Shown: in pieces, positions 1-12,650 of the stretch | Layout of the letters: each line of letters begins with the position of its first letter | Numbering within the stretch: the stretch's first letter is position 1 | DNA from: Trebouxia sp. TZW2008 | Taxonomy: Eukaryota; Chlorophyta; Trebouxiophyceae; Trebouxiales; Trebouxiaceae | Assembly: GCA_002118135.1 (NCBI GenBank) | Contig: BDIU01000320.1 | Location: 49,720-113,719 of the forward strand | Direction: 5' to 3' | DNA length: 64,000 bases | Notes under the pieces: model-generated | Databases searched by the model: none | What the model was told of the DNA's origin: nothing | What the model saw: only the letters and a program-made list of their open reading frames with translations | Translations under genes and position numbers: made by a program

Positions 1-610
1 TTAGCGCTGACAACCTTTGGTTGGTGCAGATGAGTTTGAACATGACAACAGAGAGCTTATGGAGGAGCCAGAGCTTGAAACCAGCGAAGAAGTAAGCATT
101 GTGCTGTGTCTGCTGCAATAGCCTCAGCATGTCCATGCACACTGTATGCATCTGCATACAAGTCATGAGCACAGGGCACAGGTCATGCAGTAAGCCATTT
201 GCTGCTGGCACAGGCTCAGCAAGATACGCTACAAGAAGCTGATGACAGTCCAATGAACATGGAAGAGGACATTGTCCTCAACGGTAACAATCCAGAGGAA
301 GCTATGCTTGATGGGCTGCCTGATGGTGAAGTCAGCATTGTAGCAGTTGAACCTGCTGTGGAAATCCCTACAGCAGCGCCTGTTACAGCTGGCAGCAAAC
401 GCAAGCCACAAGACAGCAGTATACACAAATTCCCAAGGTGTGTGAGCAGTTCTGCTTTTGTGCAATGTGATCCTTTGTGCTGACAGTATACTTGCAGCTC
501 ACTGGCATGCCTCTGTATGCCTGCATGCTGCGTTCACGTTTGTTGTCATGGGGTGCAGGACAAGGGGAAAAACTGGCAAACGAAGGGCTAAAGCACCTGC
601 CAAAACATGA
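1..610 (+). CDS. Partial unknown gene, acidic then basic C-terminus
   Basis: This is the 3' end of a gene whose 5' part lies outside the window. Three exons join in phase: 30-91, 214-437 and 559-610, each bounded by AG acceptors and GT donors, ending in TGA at 608-610. The visible 112 or so residues are acidic in the first two exons (runs such as LMEEPELETSEE and NMEEDIVLNG). They then turn strongly basic: a KRKP cluster, and a last exon reading roughly TRGKTGKRRAKAPAKT. The basic tail could be a nuclear localisation or DNA/RNA-contacting tail; that is inference from composition only. I do not recognise the family, and no catalytic motif is visible. Confidence 0.6.
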
Positions 611-1697
611 CAATTTCTATGATCATGCAATCTGCTCATGTGCCTCAGTGCTACTGTGAGACATGCAGCAGCCGCATCAATGTTGCTGCTGGCACTGATT
701 TGGCTCTTATGGTCTCTGGCACCAAAAATTGACATTGAGATTGCAGCAATCATGTGCATGATGACAAGATGTGTTGAGCACTTCATTTAGCTCAGGAATC
801 TGCGTCATGTGGTATGTGAGAATATGGTGTCAAGGACGCTGGATCTGCCAGTACAAGGCAACTCGCTGTGCCTGATGTTAGATGCCCTACATCCTGCTGC
901 TCCATGTGGCACAAGCCGCGCTGCTATCATGCCGTTGGATTTCACTTTGTGCATCCCAATAATGTGTGAGATAGTGCTGACTTTGAGTATGCACATATTG
1001 TTGATGATAAGTTGTTATGAATGAAGTGCTAGTGTTGTAGAGGTGCAAGATGGCTCGGTTTAGGCATTGCTGTAGTGCGCAGTTTTAGCGCACAGGGTTG
1101 ATAATTGGCCATAGCAGATCCCTTTTCATTCAGCTAACAACGTGTGAAAGATTGATGTGCACGCTTCAATGTATATGTCAAGACGATGCAGTGAATAGAG
1201 TGCTTGCTGAAGTATCCAATGTTGACAGAAACGCAGCCTCTTAAGTCCAGCCTGGTGGCAATCAGCACTTTTCATGCGGACATGCTAGGTAAAATATCAA
1301 ATCAAGCTGAGGCACCAGGCAATGTATCAGATAAAGGCAGAGCGTCTGAGAAGTCGACAGCAGATGCCTGACTATCAGCTTTTCAATCTCAAGCCGCAAG
1401 CGAGACAAGCAGTCCCAGAATTTGTCAATACACTGCAGACTGCGACTTAAGAATAAAGCACATTGCATATCGGACCATGAAAATGCTATCTGGAGCACAC
1501 AACTCACATACTCGAAGGGTAGCAGCACAATCTGGAAATGTGACCCTGATATCCAGTTCTCCTGGGTCACATACTCTGCCCCTGACAGAAGAGATGAAAA
1601 TGTACAGAGTATCAGCTGAGGGCAGACGTGGATGAGACTTGATTGTCATGAGCAAAGGACCAACTGGGTGTGCAATCTTGAAAGTTCTGTGCAAGGG
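611..1697. other. Intergenic stretch between two convergent 3' ends
   Basis: About 1.1 kb between the stop of the partial plus-strand gene and the stop of the minus-strand RRM gene, so it should hold two 3' UTRs. No open frame has splice context or a recognisable domain, and I found no clear TGTAA on the plus strand or TTACA on the plus-strand text for the minus gene. Nothing else was recognised. Confidence 0.5.
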
Positions 1698-4600
1698 TCA
1701 GTAAGGTCCATGGCGTGCATTGTGGGGGAGGAGTGTACGTCGCCTGGGGCCATAGGAATCAGCGCGAGGCAGATCTGGGATCTGTGCGATCAGATGAGGC
1801 TCCATCAGCGGGATCTGCATCACTGATGGAGCCTCACCAAAATTATTACCCGACTGATCAGGACGTCTGGCACCCACACTGGGGTTGAAGTCCTGACTCC
1901 TAGGCTGTGCTTGCAACTGCAGTGGCGGCTGTGTAGGATTGCCTTGTCCCAGTTGCTGCGTCAGCCCCACACTGCGTTGTACAGGGCCTGATGGCAGCAA
2001 AAACGCGCTGGTACCATCCAGATGATTGCTGCTGAAGTTCAGCATGGGACCAAAAGGCTGCCCTGGCTGTGGATGCTGAACAGCAGAAACCTGATGCCCA
2101 GGCTGAGGACCTAATGCCGCCTGCTGCTGCAGAAGGCGCTGATGACTGAGTTGGGCATACTGAGCATTGCTCAGGCCATGCAAGTTTGACGAGAACTCAG
2201 TTGGGGTGTGTAAGTTGGCAGCACGGGCCATGTCACTGGACAGAAGAGCCTCTTGCACGTGAGGTTGCAGCAAGCCAGCTACCAAGAATGGAAGGTCTTG
2301 ATGAGGCGTCGCTGGCAATTGACTAGGTTGCTGAGTTGCTGATCTCTGAACATACTGTGCATGCTCAAGTGCTTGCTGACTCAGAGCCTGCTTGGCAAAA
2401 GGCAGTTGCTGAGCTGACTGCTGCTGACCCAATTGCTGATGGCTGAGCTGTTGCTGACTCCAAGCAAACGCGGAGGGGTGCAAGGAGGCATCATCTAGGC
2501 TGTAGTTCACCTCACCACCAAGGCCCGTGAGTGGGCCCAGAGGGTTGTCGCCTCCCAGAGTGGGCAGACCCTACACGACAAAAATGCCCTGTTACTCATC
2601 TGCTGAAGGCCAGCAGAACACACTACAGGAGTCAGCACTGCCACACACTGTACACAGGTAATCAGCCTTGATGACATGAGCATGCAATCCCTGAAACATG
2701 GCAGCTTTGATCCACTTGAATGTTACATGCTATGTGACCTTTCATATATGCTGCATGCATGCAGTAACCACCAGGCTTTTTGCTTGCTGAATGAGAGTCA
2801 CTGCATGCTTGAGGTGAGCATCTGCTGCCTGTGCCAAACAGAAAACAGGCATCATGACAGCCATGCCCAAAGCTGGGTTTCAAAGTCTGAGTATAAAATC
2901 TCTTCAACGAGTGAGCGGATGAATGTCCAAAGCACAAGGCTTACCTGTTGGTGACTGAGCATAAGATTTTGAGCGCCCAGAGCTGAGAGGTTGGCCTGTT
3001 GGGCTTGCGCGCTGGCTAGCTGAGGCAACAGCCCTTGGAGGCTCAGGGCAAAAGGGTGAGCAGGCTCAATGTCCTGAAACATCCTCTGCAGCTCTTCCCC
3101 ACCACCAGACACTTGCTGGTAGTGGGCAATCCTATCTGCTGTCATGGAGATAGAAGCGACTTGATACCCACTGATTTCCCTATTGCTTTGTGCAACAGCC
3201 TTCTCTGCAGCCTGGAAGCAGAGGGGCGCATTTGCATGGTGTACATCACAAGGACACACAGAATCGGTACAGAGGAAAACCCGTAGCACACACCAGAACA
3301 TGTGGAATCAACTCAAAACAGCACAAATAGCTCAGAAGCGGAACCCAGAATGGCAGAACAATTGTCGGATCTGTAGCAGCACAGGAATAAAATTGGTATT
3401 ATTCCTGATCTTTGATGTACTACAATGGCAGAACAGCAGCACAATCTTGACACAAAGGCATCTTAACAGCCATGCCAACAACAGGCTAAATTATGCATGC
3501 AAGCAGAAGCTTTGCCTGTGAAATTGCAGAAGCTAGAGGGCCACTGATGCTCAGGCAGGATGCAGCTGTACACTGCAGTGCATTGAAGGACAACTGGCAA
3601 AAGAGTGTTGGCGTTGGCATGGTGGTGACAGCACCTTCTGTGATGCAAAGGTGACAAAACAGAATGGTCGCCTTCGTCCAGTTGCCCGCTCCTTAGGAAA
3701 GTATACATCTTCAACCTGAAGGAATAAGCAGCACATCAGTGTCATATGCAAGCATGAATGCACATTGTACAACATGCCGGACAAGCAATAATTATGACAG
3801 TTCGATGTTCATCTGCACTTTCTAGCATACATTGCTAGGTGCGTGTACGCATATCATAAGTCCTGTTGCGCCAGGCTGCCTAGTCTTCAGGCAAGTCTTT
3901 CCTCGCCAAGCAAGCAACAATGACAGCCACAGACTGAATGGTGACAGACTTTGTTGCACATCCAAGTCCAAACATTGCTGTGCAGGCGCGCACCTTGCCC
4001 CATTTGCTGAAGTACTTTCTGACCATGGTCTCGGAGACAGCGTTAGGAATGCCCCCCACATAAATCCTTGGTCCAGCGCCTTGCGGAACACTAGACCTTG
4101 CTGCGCCAGCATCAGCAATAATAGTTGGATGAATTTTACTATCGCTGCCAGTACCTGCACCCCAACAGCAAGAACAGTTTGGATGGATTCAGCTTTCCTT
4201 GCCTGGACCTGCAAGCCATACAGCAAACTGCACACGACCACAATTGAGATCACATTGTGCTCAGCACAACAGCTGCAAATGCACCCATGCTTGTGCCCTC
4301 AGCACAAAGGATGCAAATGCACAAAAGTGTCTGGCAAATGCAATGAGCTTAGCATGCCTTACCCTTCATGAGATCTCAGACTGTGTACCACAGAAGGAAT
4401 GTGTACGGGTCCTAACATCTCAAACACTGTGTGGCAGTCATGCAGGCTGGATAGACAGCATACCTAGACCTGGCAGCGCAGTGCTGCCACTTGGTGCATC
4501 GAGTGAAGAATGGCCGCCTCTTTGACGTGAGACACCGCCTAACAAGGGGACAGTGCTAGTGGGTGGTGTGGACTGGGATCTGCCAGGTTCTGTGGCGGTA

Positions 4601-5376
4601 GGTAGGTGCAGAGCAGGGCGGGGACCAGCACGGTTGACTCGTACTGTCTTGCCGCGTATGATATGCTCATCACCAGCACCAAGCTGTGCCACAGCAGAGA
4701 CTCTTGTGAGCATAAGTAACGGCACAAATAGCATTACAAGCAGGCATGTGCATGAGTGATCAACAAGCAGACCAAATCCAGAACTGTGCTGGCATAGGAG
4801 ATGCAAATCAGACAAATCTGCTTGCAGACAGCTTGAAGAGGAGTGCAGAGCTTCACAGAAAGACATGATTGGCGGGCTGAATGGATGCCTGATTACTGCT
4901 GAAGAAGACACCACTGAGGCAGAAACAGAGACAGGTCACAGGAGGCACAGAAGTCAAGAACAGATTGGCAGATCACTTACTGCTGCACTCAGAGCATCAG
5001 CTGATTCAAAGCTTGCAAATCCATACCCCTTGCTTTGACCATCACTGCTCACCAAAAAGCCAGACTCAGAAACTGAATTTGCTGAACTGTGCTGAGCCAT
5101 GAATTGTGTAACACAGACAGGACTTACAGTCCCTTGGGGAGGTAGATGTCTGTGACTCGGCCAAACTGCTGCAGATACGTGTATAGATGATCTTCGGAGA
5201 GCCCTGGACAGTGCCTGAAGGAAAGCAGACCATTGAGCCAGCATCGGACTGTCATCGCTTGACACAAAATGCACTCGAGCTTGCCAGGACGCAGCAGAAG
5301 CACACATCACTCAGCGCCAAGGTAGGGCAGCCGTAGGAAAGAATGCTCACATGTACAGCCGGTGCTTGCCCGGCAT
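1698..5376 (-). CDS. Two-RRM hnRNP-like RNA-binding protein with Q-rich tail
   Basis: Eight exons join in phase to 574 aa: 5376-5351, 5214-5128, 5044-4981, 4683-4464, 4100-3994, 3715-3635, 3211-2945 and 2570-1698. RRM1 (about residues 6-78) has RNP2 RLYMHC and RNP1 KGYGFASF. RRM2 (about 143-225) has RNP2 RIYVGGI and RNP1 RPFCFVTF. The layout resembles hnRNP/DAZAP1-type proteins that bind single-stranded RNA in splicing, stability or translation. The last 290 residues are rich in Q, L and H (many QQ and HQQL), a low-complexity tail typical of proteins that self-associate in RNP granules. The start ATG is the only one that puts RNP2 at the N-terminus in phase; the first exon is only 26 nt. The exact orthologue is unresolved. 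Confidence 0.85.
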
Positions 5377-6775
5377 CCTATGTGTCTGTGCTCGCCAAGC
5401 TTCAGGTGCTGACGCTTACAGTGCATGAACCCGCCGGCGCTGCCAGCGCCGAATCTTGGTAGCTCACAACAGCTGCAATGACTTTGTATGCAAAATTCAC
5501 AGCTTTTGCGCGGCGACTTATCCTGACGAGTAGGATCTCAAACAAAACACCGCCCTTCGTGCCGAAGTTGGGAGCTCAGACTGAGGCTGCCACCTACTGC
5601 AAAGTGTTTCCCGACAATACGCATGCATCGAGATACCGCACAAAGCAAAAGCTGCACTCATGCACGATTTGGACTTGACTATCTCGCAACCTGCCGTCTT
5701 TTGCCCAGCTAGGGCTCGATGATGTGTTCGCCTCAGGATGATCACGTGCCTCATGGCAGCTCTAAGCTGTAAACTGTAATGCCTGCATGCAAAGCATGGC
5801 TTCTGATTGAACTCCAGGCTTGCCTGTTGACAATTCTGATTTGGGCCACTGTGCGGCCTGTGTAAGGTCTGCGGTGGCCAGCTGCAGCAGCAGCGAGTAT
5901 GCTGCTTTGCGCAGATGAACATTGACTGCATCGGTCATGATCACTGCAAGCAAGCTGTCTTTTGGGCAAGTTTGTTGCTGCACATGCAATGCTTGTAAGT
6001 CAGCAGACATGGAGGCTTGTGACCGTGATGCCGGCCACTGATTTTGCCGAGCAAGACTTCCCATCATGATTGCAGCACAGCATCTAGCAATGCTGGCCAA
6101 TTGCAAGTGGCAATACAATTAGCGAATGCGGATGTACAGTCGTCCTATCCACTGTTGTCACTTTGGATAACACCGATAAATGTTTATGATCGTCCTGTAC
6201 TGCATTGGCGGGAGGGGCAACAGCGCCTTCATGTCAAACTTGAAGATTTCCAATGCCCTTGTGTCCTTGTGCGTCATTCACATGATCACTGTAGAAGTTG
6301 GCAGCGATGACATTGAGAAAAGAGTTGCAATCACAAATGGCAAGGCCTGCCAAACTGAACAGTCAGTCATGCAGATTTCAACCCTGGTATACCCCGAATA
6401 CCATCATGCCAAGGCATCATGCCAACAACGTGTAGCACCAAGCATGGCTGAAATTTGGCTCTCAAGTTTGCAGTGAAGCCCCGCTAGCATTGCATCATGA
6501 GCTAAAGCATGTAGTCTGAGTAGCCCTAGTGACGGCTGCAGAGTCAACCATGAAGCAAGTACACTTGCAAGCAGAGCTCTTGCGCTGAGACAGAAGCTCT
6601 TAAAGGATTGCCATCTGAGACTCAGCGGCATGAATATGCAAGCAGCCAGTTGTCATCGCTCTGGATACGTACGGACGCACTGCATGTCTGACTGATCATA
6701 AGAGTCTGCTGTAGCAGCTCCAGCAAGCAATTCTGCACAGAGCATTCATTGCCTGACCCGACTCAGCGGTTCACC
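5377..6775. other. Divergent intergenic/promoter region
   Basis: Roughly 1.4 kb between the starts of the minus-strand RRM gene and the plus-strand SCI1-like gene, so it should hold both promoters and 5' UTRs. It has several open frames on both strands but none shows a domain, splice pattern or codon bias that I would call a gene. No TATA box is convincing. Confidence 0.5.
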
Positions 6776-8579
6776 ATGACAGACGTTGCAACTCGTGACG
6801 ATGTTGCTCGAGCAAGCGCAGTCTTCACAAGGGGCGCAATGGACGCTCCAGACCTGCGAGGGGACTCCATGGTCACAAAGCACCTTGAAAAACTTCAACA
6901 ACAGAAGGAAAAGGACGGCTTTGCGAAGATGCAAGCACTGCACCCAAATATTGGACCTACAGTTTGCGCGATGGCCTTGGAAGAAGCAAGCTGGGAGACC
7001 GACGTTGCGGATCAGCTCCTGAGTCGCTTTGAAGAGGAACAGAAACAGCAGATAGCTACTCTGCTTCAGGTGAAGCTATCGAGGCTTGTCAACCATACCT
7101 CTTGTTGATTGGCAGCGCCTGTCCAAGCCCTCTGCAATACACAAAGCATGAGAGCCCAGCGTTGCTATGCTGTGCTCTGCTGAGCATACAGCCTGAAGAA
7201 GCTGGTACTGCAGAGGAAGGCAGCATTGATCAAGGGCTCAGCTGCAACGCAAGGCCGACCTGTGCAGCGTCAAGCGTCAGATCCAGAGAACAGCAAAAAG
7301 CGCAGACATTCAAAACATGACAAAGAACACCACAAGCGGCACAAGCATACCAAAACAAAGGATTCAGCCCAGGTGCAGTCTGCATTCAGGCATCTGATCA
7401 CCAAACTATCAACTCTATGTTCTGCTGCAGACTCTGTATGCAGTTTTGGCCAGCTTTCTGCCCCAAGTTCACTGCTCTGTTATAAACAGAATTCACCGCA
7501 TAATCACAAACAGACATCACAGTGCACAGTCAAGGCAGCTTGTCCTTCTGCTTGGGCTGAAGAGTTGTGCATGGTGAGTACTATAGTTGCCAATTTATGA
7601 TCACAGATACACATCACATTGCGCAGTCAAGCCTTCCAGTCGTGCTGAAGAGACATGTATGTTGCCGCAGGAGGGCATTGCTGGCCATGTTGCAAGCGAT
7701 CAATATGGCAAATTTGGTATCATCAGGGAAGCTGACCTGGCAAGCAAAGTTAGTGAATTTCAGCAATGGGCCACAGAGATCAAGAAAGTCAATGTGGAGG
7801 CTCTGGCAAAATGGGAAGAAAAGGAGCTCTTTGCAGAATTCATGGAGGATTACAACACTGGGACTCTGCCCCACAGAAAGTACTATGATCTCATGGCATA
7901 TGCGCAAGAGAAGGCGCTCAGAGCTGCAAAGAAGGGCAAGGACGCTGGGGTGAGTCTTGTAGCTCTTGACAGCATGCTGCACGTATTTTCTTGCAGCTGT
8001 AGTTGCCTTGTGTAGCACAATGTTGCAACCAGTTGGCAGACCTTCATCAGCCGCTGTTGTGCACAATTGCTCTCATTACGACACGCCATGATGCAGACTG
8101 CATTACCTATTGTGCAATAGCATGCAACGCAAGCATGACTTTAGCAGCTGAGGTACAGTGTTGTTGCATGCATACCATGCTTGTGCTTTTGCAAGCGCAT
8201 CCATAGCTTTGCAGGCATATCGAGTGCTTGTCGTCTGTGCAAGACATGTCATGTTCACCTGCACAAAGGAATGACATATGTTGCTTGGTGTCTGTTGCAG
8301 AAGCTTGAAAAGACTGTGTTCAATGATGAGGAGCAGCGACGCCGTGAGATTGCAGTCATGCGCGCTTCAGACCAGCAAGACAGACTGAAGCAAGCATACA
8401 ATGAGCTGAAATACACAGCGCCAGACAAAGCTGCTGACATGCGAGAGCAGGACTTGCTGCGCACACAAATGCAGATGGCTTACCGAACTGGTGATCATGA
8501 CACTGCCAACAAGCTTGCTGAGCGGCTTAAACCAGACGCACAAAAGGAAGCAGAGGCAGCAAGAAGGCCTGATGTCTGA
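6776..8579 (+). CDS. SCI1: SCI1-like nuclear protein with CUE-like segment
   Basis: Four phase-0 exons (6776-7069, 7214-7372, 7671-7949, 8301-8579) give 336 aa. Residues 57-90 (HPNIG, then a leucine/alanine pattern ending LLSRF) look like a CUE/UBA-type ubiquitin-binding helix bundle. Residues about 120-150 are a Lys/His-rich patch (HSKHDKEHHKRHKHTK), a likely nuclear signal. Residues 163-230 (YGKFGIIREADL, ELFAEFMEDYNTGTLPHRKY) match the conserved block I know from plant STYLE CELL-CYCLE INHIBITOR 1 and its eukaryotic relatives. The C-terminus is charged and helical. The start ATG follows ttcacc; an in-frame TTG lies upstream but is not needed. A TGTAA lies 316 nt past the stop. Molecular role is poorly defined; nuclear location is inferred. 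Confidence 0.8.
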
Positions 8580-8894
8580 GGTCATATCTGCCTTGAGGTT
8601 GCAGTCAGCACGCCTATTCGTCAGGTGTTATGTGCATATCATGTGACAGTTATTCTGTGTGCTCAGGGAGTATTGACTGGAACGTGACTGGGTTGCTGCT
8701 TTTTTTGCACATAGCTGCTTCTGTTCAGAGTGCCATTGTTTTTGGTGGTATGCGTTTGCACCTAGCAATTGCAAGTGTGCACGTTGGGGAGCACAATTGC
8801 ACTTGATTCTGGGCTTTCAAACTAGCTGACAATTGTGCCATCATGCATGTTGTCAACTGTGTTGCTGACATGCATTTTGGCTGGCAGTGCTACA

Positions 8895-8899
8895 TGTAA
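8895..8899 (+). promoter_or_regulatory. TGTAA polyadenylation signal of the SCI1-like gene
   Basis: TGTAA is the chlorophyte near-upstream polyadenylation element; this copy sits about 0.3 kb after the stop codon on the sense strand. A short motif can occur by chance. Confidence 0.45.
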
Positions 8900-9497
8900 A
8901 TTGTGTGAGTTGGTTCGGGCACTGATCCTGTGCCAAGTTACAAGCGGATCTGAAAGTATTTGTCGGTATGCTGGGATGCAAATTACGTGACCATGCAGCG
9001 CAATGAACGCACAGCCATGCACCTGTGTTGTCACTGCTCTTGATACAGCCTGTAGCTTTTGCCATTATCTCCCCAGACGCTTTGTTACAATCAGATGTCA
9101 TAGAACCATAAGTGGCACAGTCGTGAGAAATATGTCGTGACGATGCATTTTCCATCATGCAAACTTAGGCAGTCAAGATCAACACAGTCAGCATGCTCAT
9201 GCATTGCCCGCTATGTCTTAGCGCAAAGGTTCAATTGGGCTCATATGTGCCCCTGTGCTAGCTGCTAACACACTCAGTTGGATACACAGACAGAGTTGTC
9301 AGTAACCTGGGTAGATCTGCATGTGCAGTGACAAACTTCAGCATGCTCATGTGGGTGATGGCACAAAATAAAACTTGCACGAAGGGCAGAACTGCAACCC
9401 AGCAAGCATTGCACAAAGGCCATGAACACACCAGAAATTGCACCATGCATTGAGAATGCTTTGACAATACTCACCCTTGTCGCCTGTTGCAAACTGA

Positions 9498-9528
9498 GAG
9501 CTCTAACTGTTGCAAACAGTTAGAGCTC
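9498..9528. repeat. Perfect 13-bp inverted repeat with 5-nt loop
   Basis: GAGCTCTAACTGT and its exact reverse complement are separated by TGCAA. It would form a strong hairpin in RNA or a cruciform in DNA. It sits in intergenic DNA between two convergent genes, so a 3'-end or termination role is possible but not shown. Confidence 0.85.
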
Positions 9529-9937
9529 CCTTAGCAGGGAGTACATGCTGAGTTTGGAAGCTGACATCTGCAGGAGCCTGTTGTACAGTAGGACAAAACC
9601 CTTTGTGATTTTGTGTCCTGGTGAAACAGATGTGACCCAGGACTTTGCAAGGCACCAAGCCGACAGCTACAGGGTTTGGCTACAGGATTTGGGGATATGG
9701 TTAAGGCAAGGATGGCAGAGGCAGACGTTGATGGGCACAGGAACAGGGACAGGGACAGGTTCAGGCGCCCAGGAGTGGATCAAGGTATGCACCAGGAACT
9801 GGGTTAGGGGTGTATCAGGCCACAGGTACTGGTGGCTTAGTGGCTAGGCAAAGGGTCAGGTTCAATGGGGAAGGACTGAAGGAAGGACTGAGATGGGTGC
9901 CTGTGAGGCCACAGCACACTTCAGGCTGCACAAACAG

Positions 9938-9942
9938 TTACA
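9938..9942 (-). promoter_or_regulatory. TGTAA polyadenylation signal of the Tra2-like gene
   Basis: TGTAA on the minus strand, about 270 nt after the TAG stop of the Tra2-like gene. Chance occurrence cannot be excluded. Confidence 0.4.
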
Positions 9943-10208
9943 CCAGAATAGTTTGGTGTTGCCAAAACACAGCAGAATAGTTTGATGGCCAAAACAAAGC
10001 AAGCACAAAGAAAGGGACCACACCCAATACGAAAGCTGCTGTACAGTTTGTGATGTTCAGATCAAAACATCAGCACCTATACCTGGATGGAGCAGACCAG
10101 ATGTGACGCACTACAGGGTAAGGGAGGTGTGGCTACGGTAGCATTGACTACTGCAAAGCTGGATGAAGGAATGAAGGTATTTGCAGCATCACTGGAACAG
10201 CACCCCGT

Positions 10209-11886
10209 CTACTTGATGTTCTTGGCTCGCTCAACAAGCAAGCGCCGCCCATTCCAGTCTCTCCCATCCAGATGACGAATGGCCTGCACATTCACAAAGC
10301 TGTGTCAGCTGTGCAGGTGGCATTGCAACCAGAAGTAGACTTTTTGTCAGCTCATGCTCAACTCGCGAGTACGGAGACACTAGGCCAAGGGCACATGCAG
10401 AGATGCTTGAAAGACTACTGTCTGCACAGATCTCTCCATGCTCCCCATGCGGCATGGAAAAATTATGTCAGCACTTCACCAAACTGATTGGAGACAATTG
10501 ATTGCTCCAGTAAATGCTCAGATGGGCCTGCTGAGCCTGTCTAGCATGCAGGTGTAATGAGTGATAATGATGAAGCAACTTGGTGCAATACAGTCTCACC
10601 CTGTCAACATCATCGTCATTCTCCATGATCAAAAAGCCAAAGCCTCTGGACTCGCCACTGCGAGGGTTTCTGACAATGCGTGCTTCTCTCACAGGTCCAT
10701 ACTTCTCAAACTTCTTCTCCAGATCCTGCTTGTGAACATGAAGCTGAATCACAAGTCACAATGACACTCACACTGACAATGAACTGCTACCCATGCCAGC
10801 ACAAGCGCTTGATGCGTGGCTTGATTCCCATGTGAAACTCACATGCTAAGCCTTATGCCCAGACTAAACACATGCACGAGATTAGCGTTGGCTTCACACT
10901 AACCCCCTGCTGGGTCCCTGTCACAGTACCTGGTTGTTGACTGCTCGTTGGCAGGTATGACATGACAAATAGTCTGTAGTACTGCTGCGTACATGTAGGG
11001 CCGAGTCTCATGATGGCTTACCCTTTCATTTATGATGAAGTTCAGGCCAGCAGCAAACAAATGGAGACCAGTTGTGGGTGGGGGCCTGCGTGAGCGTGGG
11101 GGTGACCTGTATCTAGGTGGTGGGAAACGCTCACGTATTGGAGACCTGCATATATACATGCATCAGTTCAGCATACAAATCACTGTTCATTGACTTGATA
11201 GAGGGGGAAATCAGGTAGTGCATTAGCATGATGGAACAGTGAGAAGAGTTAGTGCAGAACATGCGCAACGAGTAGTGATCTGACCTGCGCCTGTATCTGT
11301 CCCGGTCACCATAGCCATAGCGGTCTCTGGAGCGGCTGCGGGACCTGCGCCTGTAGTCTCTGTCTCTGCTGCGACTGCGGCTGACTCTAGCTCTGCACAC
11401 AGGTTTGGGTCAGCAAGCTGAAGTGAGCCATACAAGCACTTGAAAAACCAAAGAGCAGTTTGAGACTGACAAAGATGTTGCACCTTGAGCGAGACCTTGA
11501 CCTGTCTCTGGATCTTGAGCGAGGTGACCTAGAACGATATCGTTCTCGAGATCTGGACCTCGAACGCAATGGGGACCGTGACTTAGATTTGTCCCGCTGC
11601 ACGTGTCAAGACAAAGTCAAAGACTATACTTGGGATACATTGTACACAGTGCCTCCGAAGATTGGATGCCCAGGGAAGCCGCTTTGAAATCACGTACCGC
11701 AGGTGATCTCACAGGAGACGCTGGGTCCGGGGACCTAGACCTATCTTTCACTGGTGATCTTGACAGCGATCTGGCGCGCGCAGGTGAGGCTGAACGGCCT
11801 CTCGAAGGTGATCTGCTGTCGCCCCTGTCACCGTTAGTGGCATCCATAGGCTCAGCTTCAGGTCTTGGGGAGCCGTCGTCTGACAT
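10209..11886 (-). CDS. Tra2/SR45a-like SR splicing factor
   Basis: Six exons join in phase to 244 aa: 11886-11698, 11596-11484, 11392-11285, 11145-11022, 10725-10600 and 10283-10209. Residues 1-160 are an RS domain dense in RS/SR/RD dipeptides (SRSRSRERYRSRS, RDRYGYGDRDRYRR). Residues 163-240 are an RRM: LHLFAAGLN as RNP2, then DLEKKFEKYGPV and RNP1 RGFGFLIM, ending with GRRLLVERAKNIK just before the stop. This RS-then-RRM order matches Tra2/SR45a proteins, which bind exonic enhancers and recruit the spliceosome. Unlike animal Tra2 there is no C-terminal RS2 domain. Its start is 318 nt from that of PAM68 on the other strand, so the two may share a promoter. Confidence 0.9.
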
Positions 11887-12204
11887 GTTTTGTAACAAGT
11901 CAGCACAGGGAGGGTTTAGAGCTTCACAAGAACATTCGTGGGGTTGATGCCACCAGATGCGCTTTCAAGATCTGTTTACAAATCAGCGCGTCGCTAATGG
12001 CAATGGCTTGATGCACGGCTCTTGTTGGGGCCGCCTCCTGCAGAGGCCCTGGGGTAGGCGCTCCGAAGCCATTTTGACTTATCGATATCTGCTTGCTCAC
12101 AGACAGTGGCACACCCACATCGCCATCATGCCTTGTCATTGTGCTCAGATGCAGAGTGCTCAGCTGATTGCTCAACAGAGCGGTATCACGTTTCAGGTGC
12201 GTTG
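11887..12204. promoter_or_regulatory. Bidirectional promoter region, Tra2-like / PAM68
   Basis: A 318-nt gap separates the two start codons of divergent genes. It must contain both 5' UTRs and the core promoters unless an untranslated first exon lies elsewhere. No TATA box is clear. Confidence 0.5.
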
Positions 12205-12614
12205 ATGAGCACCAAGCTTCTCTGCGAGGAAGCTTGGACTGATCATAAACTTGTGTCGCAGCAACGTTTGACCAGACTACCGAATCGAGGGCGCGTTCAC
12301 CGTTCAGTCCGAGCTGAATCGAAGGGTTTTGGTTCAAATGACAAGCAGCAATCTAAAGCACAGCAACCGAAGGTATCTGATTGTGCTCACTCAAGCAGCA
12401 GTGCAGGTGCTGTCGTGCAGGCAACCTACTGACTTCTCGCTTGCCGATTCACTTGATTTTGAAGCATGCATTGTGACCATGCCGTCAGTTGCTTGGAGCT
12501 AAAAAGTACATTACCATCCACATTCTGACGAAGTGCTTGCAGTATGTAGCTGAGCAAGCGCGGCACAGTTGCATCTAGACCAGATGCACGACAGCCACAA
12601 CAACAACAGCGGCC

Positions 12615-12650
<36 letters not shown>

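Larger units (their letters stand above)
8580..10208. other. Convergent 3' UTRs and non-coding DNA
   Basis: Holds the 3' UTR of the SCI1-like gene and, from the other side, that of the Tra2-like gene (TTACA at 9938-9942, the reverse of TGTAA). Between them lie a perfect 13-bp inverted repeat (9498-9528) and a short GGGACA/AGGGAC minisatellite near 9737-9762 that creates a Gly/Thr frame. No gene recognised. Confidence 0.5.

Noticed and set aside
5518..6310. Overlapping frames in the divergent intergenic region
   Set aside because: Cys/His-rich random translations in several frames, without conserved motif.
9545..9847. Plus-strand frame with Gly-Thr repeats
   Set aside because: Arises from a short GGGACA minisatellite; no splice context or domain.
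11460..11947. Plus-strand open frames rich in Leu/Asp/Arg
   Set aside because: They are antisense shadows of the RS repeats of the Tra2-like gene, whose exons close in phase on the minus strand.
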